A stretch of DNA of 5,698 nucleotides, from contig JAQGIJ010000108.1 in assembly GCA_028291285.1 (NCBI GenBank), positions 1-5,698 of the forward strand, given 5' to 3'. This document shows positions 1-5,522 of the stretch, piece after piece; within the stretch, counting starts at the first letter, position 1, and each line of letters starts with the position of its first letter. A model generated the notes under the pieces. It did not search any database, was not told where the DNA came from, and saw only the letters and a list, made by a program, of their open reading frames with translations. The stretch comes from Phenylobacterium sp. Lineage in GTDB: Bacteria; Pseudomonadota; Alphaproteobacteria; Caulobacterales; Caulobacteraceae. Position numbers and translations under genes: made by a program.

Positions 1-2
1 CG

Positions 3-608
3 CCTGGCGAGCGCGTGGTCATCAAGAAGTACGCCAACCGGCGGCTCTACAACACCGCCTCCTCCAGCTACGTCACCCTCGAGCACCTCGCCGACATGGT
101 GAAGAAGGGCGTCGACTTCGTGGTCTATGACGCCAAGACGAACGACGACATCACCCGCTCCGTCCTGACCCAGATCATCTTTGAGGAGGAGAGCCAGGGA
201 CAGAGCCTGCTGCCGATCCAGTTCCTCCGCCAGCTGATCGGATTCTACGGCAACTCCATGCAGGCCTTCCTGCCGAGCTACCTGGAGCTGTCGCTCGCCA
301 CCTTCGCCCAGCAGCAGGAGCAGCTGCGCCACCAGCTGGCCGCGCTCGGCCAGACCGCCGGCATCGGCACCGGCATAAGCGGTTACGAGGAGCAGATCCG
401 CCAGAACCTGGCGCTCTTCGACCGGGCGATGAAGATGTTCTCCCCCTTCGCCTTCGCCAAGCCGCCCGAGCCCGCCCCGCCGGCCGCCCAGGCCGCGGCC
501 CCGGCTCCGCCGCCAGCCACGCCGGCGCAGGAAGACGCCGTCGCGGAGCTGCGCAAGCGGATGGAGGAGATGCAGGCGCAGATCGAGAAGCTCGCCTCCA
601 AGTCGTGA
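3..608 (+). CDS. phaR: PhaR, polyhydroxyalkanoate synthesis repressor (5' end cut by window edge)
   Basis: PhaR is a cytoplasmic DNA-binding regulator that represses phasin and polyhydroxyalkanoate (PHA) genes and also binds nascent PHA granules, so repression lifts as polymer accumulates. The N-terminal region (VIKKYANRRLYNT, then YVTLEHLADMV, VVYDAKTNDDITRSVL and IIFEEE) is the characteristic PHB accumulation regulator DNA-binding domain. It is followed by the second PHB_acc-type segment (LLPIQFLRQLIGFYGNSMQ) and a Gln-rich helix. A Pro/Ala-rich linker (bases about 463-530) leads to a charged C-terminal helix, probably coiled coil (AVAELRKRMEEMQAQIEKL). A GTG at 15 could start a 197-residue product, but the frame is open to the window edge and reads PGER before VVIKKY. 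PhaR proteins usually carry a short N-terminal extension there, so the true start is probably outside the window. The family assignment is firm; the start is not. Confidence 0.93.
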   Translation, partial: PGERVVIKKYANRRLYNTASSSYVTLEHLADMVKKGVDFVVYDAKTNDDITRSVLTQIIFEEESQGQSLLPIQFLRQLIGFYGNSMQAFLPSYLELSLATFAQQQEQLRHQLAALGQTAGIGTGISGYEEQIRQNLALFDRAMKMFSPFAFAKPPEPAPPAAQAAAPAPPPATPAQEDAVAELRKRMEEMQAQIEKLASKS

Positions 609-637
609 CCCCGGACGCCCGCGTCGAGGGGTTCCTT
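609..637 (+). terminator. Possible intrinsic terminator after phaR
   Basis: Immediately after the phaR stop (606-608) the sequence can fold as cccc(609-612)-gacg(614-617), loop cccg, cgtc(622-625)-gggg(628-631), with a small internal loop (g613 against g626-a627). TTCCTT (632-637) follows. The hairpin plus a short T-rich run directly after a stop codon resembles a weak rho-independent terminator. The T run is interrupted and the stem imperfect, so read-through into the next gene is plausible. Confidence 0.4.
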
Positions 638-665
638 AACGGTCGCCCGTGAGAATAACCGCCCG

Positions 666-998
666 ATGACCTCGCCGATCGATCCCATCCGCCGCGCCTT
701 GCGCCTGCGTCGGGCCGGCAAGGCCGAGCCGGAGCGGTCGGACGAGTCCGCCGCAGCCGACGGCGCCAACCTGCCCGTGCCGGTGGATGCGCCGCACACC
801 GTCCCGCCCCGCGGCGAGACCCCGGCCAGCGCCGCCGTCTTCGACGCCCAGCTGCTCGGCCAGGCCGGACAGAAGCGCGGCCTGCGCGCCGGCTCCACCG
901 CCATCGACAGCGCCGCAGCGAGCTACAACCGCACCGAATGGTCCGGCGCGAAGGACCGCCGGGCGCGCAAGGGCGGCATCACCAAGACCGAGATCTGA
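666..998 (+). CDS. Uncharacterised 110-residue protein downstream of phaR
   Basis: I cannot assign a function. The product is 110 residues, hydrophilic, without signal peptide or membrane segment. Residues 1-55 are rich in Ala, Pro, Arg, Asp and Glu and look disordered. The C-terminal half is better ordered in character: FDAQLLGQAGQKRGLRAG, then an Ala/Ser-rich stretch with SYNRTEWSG, then a basic tail ending GGITKTEI. From memory, short alphaproteobacterial proteins share this 'AQLLGQ.GQKRGLR' core and a Lys/Arg-rich '...TEI' end, which supports a real conserved gene. It starts 57 bases after phaR on the same strand. No strong Shine-Dalgarno sequence is visible (only AGAATAA-like sequence about 8 bases before ATG). 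Overlapping alternative frames give only Arg/Pro-rich translations, typical shadows in high-GC DNA. A link to PHA metabolism is only suggested by proximity. Confidence 0.7.
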   Translation: MTSPIDPIRRALRLRRAGKAEPERSDESAAADGANLPVPVDAPHTVPPRGETPASAAVFDAQLLGQAGQKRGLRAGSTAIDSAAASYNRTEWSGAKDRRARKGGITKTEI

Positions 999-1001
999 CC
1001 A

Positions 1002-1020
1002 CCCGGCAGCCGCTGCCGGG
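1002..1020. terminator. GC hairpin downstream of the 110-residue gene
   Basis: This is a perfect inverted repeat, CCCGGCAGC / GCTGCCGGG, around one central base (realistically an 8-bp stem with a 3-base loop). It begins four bases after the stop codon at 996-998. There is no T run after it (CGAAAGG follows), so as an intrinsic terminator it is incomplete. It may instead stabilise the 3' end or assist factor-dependent termination. A weaker 5-bp hairpin, GCCGC/GCGGC, lies at 1029-1041. Confidence 0.4.
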
Positions 1021-1089
1021 CGAAAGGCGCCGCTGAGCGGCCGCCCCTAGAGGCTGGAGGCCTGGCGCAACTCTTGCTCGGCGCCGGGC

Positions 1090-1155
1090 ATGAGCCAGCT
1101 CTTCCGCGTCCTCGACATCGCCGTCGTCGCCCTGATCCTGACGGCCTTCACCTGA
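1090..1155 (+). CDS. Candidate 21-residue single-span membrane peptide
   Basis: This short ORF sits in the otherwise gene-free stretch 999-1173. It starts ATG AGC CAG and stops TGA at 1153-1155. The peptide begins MSQLFRVLD and continues as an uninterrupted hydrophobic run (IAVVALILTAF), giving a polar/basic N-terminus and one short transmembrane helix. All 21 sense codons end in G or C, which matches the strong third-position bias of the real genes here and is unlikely by chance in non-coding DNA of about 70% GC. Against it, there is no convincing ribosome-binding site; the nearest purine run (GGCTGGAGG, 1052-1060) is about 30 bases upstream. It ends 18 bases before the convergent GT2 gene. 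I recognise no family. It could be a regulatory small membrane protein, a type I toxin-like peptide, a remnant of a longer gene, or a chance ORF. Confidence 0.35.
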   Translation: MSQLFRVLDIAVVALILTAFT

Positions 1156-1173
1156 GTTGGAGATGCACTGAAT

Positions 1174-1899
1174 CTAAGCCTCCTCCACGGCGCCCGGCTG
1201 CCGCGCCCGCGACTGCAGCCAGATCACGCCGAAGAGGTCGGAGACGGAGGCCCAGAGGCGGCCGAGGTTGGTGTATTTGGAGCGGCCGGTCAGGCGGTGG
1301 CGATGGTTCACCGGGCGGAAGGCGACCTGATAGCCTTCGCGCTGCATCAGCGCCGGCAGATAGCGGTGGATGTGGTCGAAGTAGGGAAGCCGCAGGAAGG
1401 CCTCGCGGCGGAACGCCTTCAGCCCGCAGCCGGTGTCGTTGGCGGTGTCGCGGAGCAGGCGCTTGCGCACCCCGTTGCCGATCCGCGAGGCGAGCTTCTT
1501 GGCCTGGCTGTCCTGCCGCTTGACCCGCTCGCCGCCGACCAGGGCCAGCCCGGGGGGACCGGCGAGCAGCGCCTGCACCAGCTTCGGGGCGTCCGCCGGG
1601 TCGTTCTGCCCGTCGCCGTCGAGGGTGACGATGACCCCGCCCCTGGCGCCGAGGATCCCGGTGCGCAGGGCGCGGCTCTGGCCGGCGTTCCTGGCATGCC
1701 CGAGCACGCGCAGCTGAGGGATCTCGCGCTTCAGCGCGCTCAGCGCCGCGCGGGTGGCGTCGCGGCTCGCATCGTCCACGAAGATCAGCTCGAAGGAGCG
1801 GCCGGCGAAGGCCCGCGCCACCTCGCGGGCCAGGGCCGGCGCGGCGCCCTCCTCGTCGAAGACCGGAATCACCACCGAGATCTCGGGCGCGTCAGACAT
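1174..1899 (-). CDS. GT2 family glycosyltransferase, DPM1/ArnC-like (polyprenyl-phosphate sugar synthase)
   Basis: The 241-residue product is a GT-A fold, family 2 glycosyltransferase of the dolichol/undecaprenyl-phosphate sugar synthase group. Such enzymes move a sugar from a nucleotide sugar to a polyprenyl phosphate on the cytoplasmic face. Visible motifs are the N-terminal strand ISVVIPVFDEE (7-17), the nucleotide-binding FVDDASRD (40-47), NAGQSRAL (71-78), and the metal-binding DGD (94-96) in TLDGDGQNDP. The C-terminal half has TGCGLKAFRREAF, then FDHIHRYLPAL and HRHRLTGRSKY, all typical of DPM1-like enzymes. Unlike ArnC or GtrB it has no C-terminal pair of membrane helices, so it is probably soluble or peripheral. 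The start is the ATG at 1899, preceded by GGGAGG three bases upstream. It is divergent from the membrane glycosyltransferase at 1956, its likely partner. The sugar cannot be read from sequence. Confidence 0.9.
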   Translation of the reverse strand: MSDAPEISVVIPVFDEEGAAPALAREVARAFAGRSFELIFVDDASRDATRAALSALKREIPQLRVLGHARNAGQSRALRTGILGARGGVIVTLDGDGQNDPADAPKLVQALLAGPPGLALVGGERVKRQDSQAKKLASRIGNGVRKRLLRDTANDTGCGLKAFRREAFLRLPYFDHIHRYLPALMQREGYQVAFRPVNHRHRLTGRSKYTNLGRLWASVSDLFGVIWLQSRARQPGAVEEA

Positions 1900-1955
1900 C
1901 GCCCTCCCATAGCGGAAAAGGCCGCGCAGGAAAGGATCGTGCTATCAGGCGGCTC
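1900..1955. promoter_or_regulatory. Divergent intergenic region, probable back-to-back promoters
   Basis: These 56 bases separate two divergently transcribed glycosyltransferase genes and must carry both start signals unless a promoter lies inside a coding region. On each strand a GCTAT element lies about 10 bases before the start codon: 1941-1945 on +, and ATAGC at 1909-1913 for -. GCTAT matches the first part of the GCTANAWC -10 element described for housekeeping promoters in Caulobacter. I see no matching TTGAC-type -35 element, so the promoter assignment is weak. On the + strand AGGAAAGG (1928-1935) is a good Shine-Dalgarno-like sequence but is about 20 bases from the ATG. Confidence 0.3.
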
Positions 1956-3638
1956 ATGACGCTCGATGAGGCCCTCGCACGCTTCAGCCGCGGCTGGCGC
2001 GGCCCGGCGCTGGCCGCTCTGATCGCCTTCCTGGCGGGCCTTCCGGGCCTCCTGGCGGCGCCGCCGCTCGACCGCGACGAATCCCGCTTCGCCCAGGCCA
2101 CGGCGCAGATGCTGGAGACCCACGACTTCGTGGTGATCCGCTACCAGGACGAGCCGCGCTTCAAGAAGCCGGTGGGCATCCACTGGCTGCAGGCCGCCAG
2201 CGTGGCCCTGGTGTCGGACCCGGAGGCCCGGGCCATCTGGGCCTACCGGATCCCCTCGCTGCTGGGCGCCATGCTGGCCGCCGCCGCCTGCGCCTGGGGG
2301 GCGGCGGCGTTCTTCGGCGCGGAGGCCGGCCTGTTCGCCGGCGCCCTGCTGGGCGCGAGCCTGCTGCTCTCGACCGAGGCGATGATCGCCAAGACCGACG
2401 CGGTGCTGTGCGGGACGACGACGCTGGCCATGGCGGCCCTGGCGCGGATCTACGCCGCCGCCCGCGACGGGCCGCCGGCGCCGCGAAGCGCGGTCTGGCT
2501 GTTCTGGATCGCCATCGGCGTGGCGACCCTGGTGAAGGGGCCCGTGGGCCCGATGGTGGCGGCGCTGGCGATTATCGTGCTCGCCCTCCTCGACCGGCGG
2601 CCGGGCTGGCTGATACGCATGAAGTGGTGGTGGGGCCTGATCATCGTGGCGGTGATCGTCGGCCCCTGGGCCGGGGCGGTCACGGTGCGCACCGACGGCG
2701 GCTTCTGGAGCGCCGCCCTGGGCGGCGACCTCGCGCCCAAGCTTGCCGGCGGCCAGGAGACCCACGGCGCGCCGCCCGGCTACCATAGCCTGCTGGCGCC
2801 GCTGCTCACCTTTCCGATGACCCTGATGCTGCCGGCCGCCGCGGTCGGCGCCTGGCGGCGGCGGCGCGAGCCGGGCGTGCGCTTCGCGCTCGCCTGGCTG
2901 CTGCCCTCCTGGGCGGTGTTCGAGGCCATGCCCACCAAGCTCGTGCACTATCCGCTGCCCACCTATGGGGCGATCGCCTGGCTGGCGGCGGCGGCCCTGG
3001 CGCCGCCGCTCGGGCCGCGGGTACGCTGGGCCGGCGCGGCGCTGGGCGGCCTCTTCAGCCTGCTGCTGGCGGCGGCGAGCTTCTATCTCGTTCACGCCTA
3101 CGGCGACGCCTCGGACATCCCGGTCGCGGCGCTGGCGGCGCTCTTCCTCGCGGCCGCCGGGCTGGCCGGCGGCTGGCTCCTGGTGCGCGACCGGCCGCGC
3201 GAGGCGGTGGTCGCCGCGGTCGTCTGCGGGGCGATCGGTCATGGGGTGCTGCTGGCGGGGCTGGCGCCCAGGCTGCTGCCGCTCTGGCTGTCGGCCCGCA
3301 CCGAAGCGGCCATGGAGCGCGCCCGCCTGCTGCCGCGGCAGGGGATCGCCGACGCTCCGGTGGCGGTCACCGGCTATGCGGAGCCCAGCCTGGTGTTCGC
3401 GCTGGGCACCGCGACCGAGCTCGACACCCCCGAGGAGGCCGCCCAGGCCATCGCCGAGAACCGCCCCGCGGTGGTGGAGGGCCGGCAGGACGCCGCCTTC
3501 CGCCGGGCGCTGCAGGCCGCCGGCGCCGAGGCCTTGCCGGTCGCCCGGCTCAAAGGTTTGGACTATTCCAATGGAGAGCGCATGACGCTCACCATATATG
3601 AAGCCCGGGAAACCGCAGAGCAGGGAGCCCATCCATGA
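1956..3638 (+). CDS. ArnT/PMT-like integral-membrane glycosyltransferase (GT39/GT83 type)
   Basis: This 560-residue polytopic protein resembles ArnT and other PMT_2-domain enzymes. These transfer a sugar from a polyprenyl-phosphate donor to lipid A, protein or glycan acceptors at the periplasmic face. A first membrane helix (about 18-36) runs into LDRDESRFAQA (38-48); the acidic pair D41-E42 occupies the position of the catalytic/metal-binding DE motif of ArnT. The following loop DFVVIRYQDEPRFKKP (57-72) and HW (76-77) match the family's '...F.KPP..YW' segment. AKTD (145-148), VKGP (193-196) and TKLVHYPLP (327-335) are further conserved family landmarks between Ala/Leu/Val-rich helices. The last ~130 residues are more hydrophilic and probably periplasmic. 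Length agrees with ArnT (about 550). No in-frame start lies close upstream, so ATG 1956 is preferred, despite a weak AGGCGG site only three bases away. The acceptor is unknown. Confidence 0.9.
   Translation: MTLDEALARFSRGWRGPALAALIAFLAGLPGLLAAPPLDRDESRFAQATAQMLETHDFVVIRYQDEPRFKKPVGIHWLQAASVALVSDPEARAIWAYRIPSLLGAMLAAAACAWGAAAFFGAEAGLFAGALLGASLLLSTEAMIAKTDAVLCGTTTLAMAALARIYAAARDGPPAPRSAVWLFWIAIGVATLVKGPVGPMVAALAIIVLALLDRRPGWLIRMKWWWGLIIVAVIVGPWAGAVTVRTDGGFWSAALGGDLAPKLAGGQETHGAPPGYHSLLAPLLTFPMTLMLPAAAVGAWRRRREPGVRFALAWLLPSWAVFEAMPTKLVHYPLPTYGAIAWLAAAALAPPLGPRVRWAGAALGGLFSLLLAAASFYLVHAYGDASDIPVAALAALFLAAAGLAGGWLLVRDRPREAVVAAVVCGAIGHGVLLAGLAPRLLPLWLSARTEAAMERARLLPRQGIADAPVAVTGYAEPSLVFALGTATELDTPEEAAQAIAENRPAVVEGRQDAAFRRALQAAGAEALPVARLKGLDYSNGERMTLTIYEARETAEQGAHP
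3622..3627 (+). promoter_or_regulatory. Ribosome-binding site of the HMG-CoA lyase family gene
   Basis: AGGGAG lies seven bases before ATG 3635, inside the last codons of the membrane glycosyltransferase gene. It supports this start and the ATGA overlap (3635-3638), which points to translational coupling of the two genes. Confidence 0.65.
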
Positions 3639-4546
3639 ACCGCCGTATCCAGATCGTCGAAGTGGGACCCCGCGACGGGCTGCAGAACGAGAAGGCCCTG
3701 CTCGAGGTCGATCAGAAGCTCGAGTTCATCCGCCGGCTGGAAGACGCCGGCGCGCGGCGGATGGAGACCGTCTCCTTCGTCAATCCGCGCCGCGTGCCGC
3801 AGATGGCCGGCGCGGAGGAGATCTCGGCCGCCCTGCCGCACGCCGGCGGCCGCTCGCGCATCGGCTTGGTGCTGAACGAGAAGGGTTTCGACCGCTGCCT
3901 CGAGGCGGGCTGCGACGAGGCCAACGTCGTGGTCTGCGCCACCGATGGCTTCGGCATCCGCAACCAGGGCGCCTCGGTGGACGAACAGATCGCCGCCCTG
4001 CGCGCCATCGCCGCCAAGGCGCCGAAGGACGGCCCCGTGGTCACCGTGACCATCTCGGTGGCCTTCGGCTGCCCCTTCGACGGGGAGGTCTCCGACGAAC
4101 AGGTGCTGAAGATCGTCAGGGTCGCCGACGAGCTGAAGCTGGCCGAGGTGGCGCTGGCCGACACCATCGGCGTCGCCGATCCCTGGCTCGTCCGCCGGCG
4201 CATCGAGCAGGCGCGCCGCGCCGCCCCCGACGCGCGGCTGCGCATGCACTTCCACGACACCCGCAACACCGGCCTGGCCAACGCCTACGCCAGCGTCGAG
4301 GCCGGCGTCGACGTCCTGGACGCCAGTTGCGGCGGCCTCGGCGGCTGCCCCTTCGCGCCCGACGCCACCGGCAACATCGGCACCGAGGACCTGGTCTACA
4401 TGCTGGAGCGCGCCGGCTTCGAGACCGGCTATGACCTCGAAAAGCTGATCGCCACGGGCCGGTGGGTCTCGGGCCTGCTCGGCAAGGCGCCCACCGCCTC
4501 CGTCACCCGCGCCGGCGTCTTCCCGCCGCAGAAGGTGGCGGCGTAG
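3635..4546 (+). CDS. Hydroxymethylglutaryl-CoA lyase family protein
   Basis: The 303-residue product is a TIM-barrel aldolase of the HMGL-like family. HMG-CoA lyase (often called mvaB or liuE) cleaves 3-hydroxy-3-methylglutaryl-CoA to acetoacetate and acetyl-CoA, the last step of leucine breakdown. Key residues are present: the signature EVGPRDGLQNE (9-19) with catalytic R13 and metal ligand D14, E44 in METVSFVNP, metal ligands H205 and H207 in HFHD, the flexible-loop cysteine C238 in GLGGCPFAPDATGN, N247, and E251 in TED. Length fits the family (about 300-325). One segment differs from classical HMGL: where human HMGCL has ASELFTKKNINCSIEES, this has ATDGFGIRNQGASVDEQ. The substrate could therefore be HMG-CoA or a related 3-hydroxyacyl-CoA. 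The start overlaps the previous stop (ATGA) and has a good ribosome-binding site. No other leucine-catabolism gene is in the window. Confidence 0.9.
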   Translation: MNRRIQIVEVGPRDGLQNEKALLEVDQKLEFIRRLEDAGARRMETVSFVNPRRVPQMAGAEEISAALPHAGGRSRIGLVLNEKGFDRCLEAGCDEANVVVCATDGFGIRNQGASVDEQIAALRAIAAKAPKDGPVVTVTISVAFGCPFDGEVSDEQVLKIVRVADELKLAEVALADTIGVADPWLVRRRIEQARRAAPDARLRMHFHDTRNTGLANAYASVEAGVDVLDASCGGLGGCPFAPDATGNIGTEDLVYMLERAGFETGYDLEKLIATGRWVSGLLGKAPTASVTRAGVFPPQKVAA

Positions 4547-4554
4547 CGCGTAGC

Positions 4555-4578
4555 CCTCGCCCCACTTGCGGGGAGAGG
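4555..4578. repeat. REP-like palindrome in the convergent gap, possible bidirectional terminator
   Basis: CCTCGCCCC (4555-4563) and GGGGAGAGG (4570-4578) form a 9-bp stem with one G.A mismatch (4559/4574) around the loop ACTTGC. It lies between the ends of two convergent genes. The form is close to the CCTCTCCCC...GGGGAGAGG palindromes that recur between genes in many GC-rich proteobacteria. No poly-T run is present on either side. Whether it recurs in this genome cannot be seen here. Confidence 0.5.
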
Positions 4579-4583
4579 AGATA

Positions 4584-5522
4584 TCAGCCCGCCGGGCCCT
4601 TCAGGCGCCACATGACCGGGCGCACCACCGCGGTGCAGACGATCACCGGCGAGAGGATCCAGGCGATCAGGCGCTCGGAGAGCTTCTCCGCCCGCTTGCG
4701 GAAATAGCGCGCCAGGCCGACGCCCTTGTGGAACTCCACGCGCAGCGGGCTGGTCTGGCTGGTGCGGCCCAGGTGGATCACCTCGGCCTTGGGATGGAAG
4801 ACCACCGAGCCGCCCTTCTGGCGCACCCGCCAGCAGAGGTCGACGTCCTCCACGTGCAGGAAATAGCCCTCGTCGAAGCCGTTCACGCCGTCGAAGTCGT
4901 GCCTGCGCATGCAGAAACAGGCGCCGGAGATGGTGGGCACGGCGGCGGGCTTGTCAGGCGGCGCCTCACATTCCCAATGCACCTCATAGTTGCGCAGCGC
5001 CGGCAGGCGATCGGCCAGCCGGCTGAGCGACACCAGCGCGGTCATCGGGGTGATGTCGCCGCGCCGCGCGCCGCGCTGCTCGGTGCGGTCGGCGTTCAGC
5101 ACCCGACCGCCGACGATGCACGGGCCCGGCCGGTGCTCCAGCTCGCGCACCAGCTCGGCGATGCAGCGCGGCTGCAGGAAGGCGTCGGGATTGAGGAACA
5201 CCAGGATGTCGCCGCGGGCCGTGCGCGCGCCGAGATTCGCGCCGCGCGCGAAGCCGACGTTGCCGTGGCCGCTGAGCAGGGTGACCCGTTCGTCCCGTTC
5301 GGCGAGGCTGCGGAGCTGCGCGACGTCGGCATGGGTCGAGCCGTTGTCGACGATGACAAATTCGTCCACCAACGGATCTTGGAGCACACAGGCGACGCTC
5401 TGCGAGAGCGCCTCCCCCGTCATATAGACCACCATCACCACAGAGACGGTCGGATGGCGCCTGAGGAAGTCGGGCGCCAGGGTGGGCTCTGCAGCGACGA
5501 TCGGTGCGACGATGCCGTTCAT
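4584..5522 (-). CDS. GT2 family glycosyltransferase, WbbL/rhamnosyltransferase-like
   Basis: The 312-residue product is a family 2, GT-A fold glycosyltransferase resembling WbbL-type rhamnosyltransferases. These add a sugar to a growing surface polysaccharide or O-antigen chain at the inner face of the cytoplasmic membrane. Visible motifs are VSVVMVVYMTGE (26-37), FVIVDNGS (55-62), GNVGFARGANLGA (87-99), and LNPD (110-113) in the place of the DxD metal site. Next come SGACFCMRR and the acceptor/catalytic block GFDEGYFLHVEDVDLCWR (215-232), with E225-D226 the likely base region. The C-terminus has a basic stretch (ARYFRKRAEKLSERL) followed by a hydrophobic segment (WILSPVIVCTAVV) that may anchor it to the membrane. 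ATG 5522 is preceded by GGAGG four bases upstream and overlaps the stop of the gene before it (ATGA), so the two are probably coupled. Donor and acceptor sugars are unknown. Confidence 0.9.
   Translation of the reverse strand: MNGIVAPIVAAEPTLAPDFLRRHPTVSVVMVVYMTGEALSQSVACVLQDPLVDEFVIVDNGSTHADVAQLRSLAERDERVTLLSGHGNVGFARGANLGARTARGDILVFLNPDAFLQPRCIAELVRELEHRPGPCIVGGRVLNADRTEQRGARRGDITPMTALVSLSRLADRLPALRNYEVHWECEAPPDKPAAVPTISGACFCMRRHDFDGVNGFDEGYFLHVEDVDLCWRVRQKGGSVVFHPKAEVIHLGRTSQTSPLRVEFHKGVGLARYFRKRAEKLSERLIAWILSPVIVCTAVVRPVMWRLKGPAG

Noticed and set aside
632..665. TTAA-containing stretch before the 110-residue gene as a CtrA binding site
   Set aside because: Only one TTAA half-site is present; the second half after seven bases (TTAA-N7-TTAA) is missing.
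383..904. 173-codon minus-strand frame spanning the phaR end and the 110-residue gene
   Set aside because: Ala/Ser/Gly/Arg-rich low-complexity translation that crosses two better-supported genes on the opposite strand.
787..1050. Overlapping + strand frame inside and past the 110-residue gene
   Set aside because: The Pro/Arg/Ala-rich translation is typical of the wrong frame in GC-rich coding DNA; the 666-998 frame has the plausible conserved C-terminus.
1297..1959. 220-codon + strand frame opposite the DPM1-like GT2
   Set aside because: It is a shadow frame without family motifs; the minus-strand GT2 has a full set of motifs and a ribosome-binding site.
1869..3632. 587-codon open frame on the minus strand, opposite the ArnT-like gene
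   Set aside because: The translation is a low-complexity Arg/Gly/Gln/His/Pro-rich string without recognisable domains, the usual antisense shadow of a high-GC gene. The + strand protein has clear family motifs throughout.
3563..4281. Two long minus-strand frames opposite the HMG-CoA lyase gene
   Set aside because: No motifs, and they lie entirely against a gene whose catalytic residues are all intact on the + strand.
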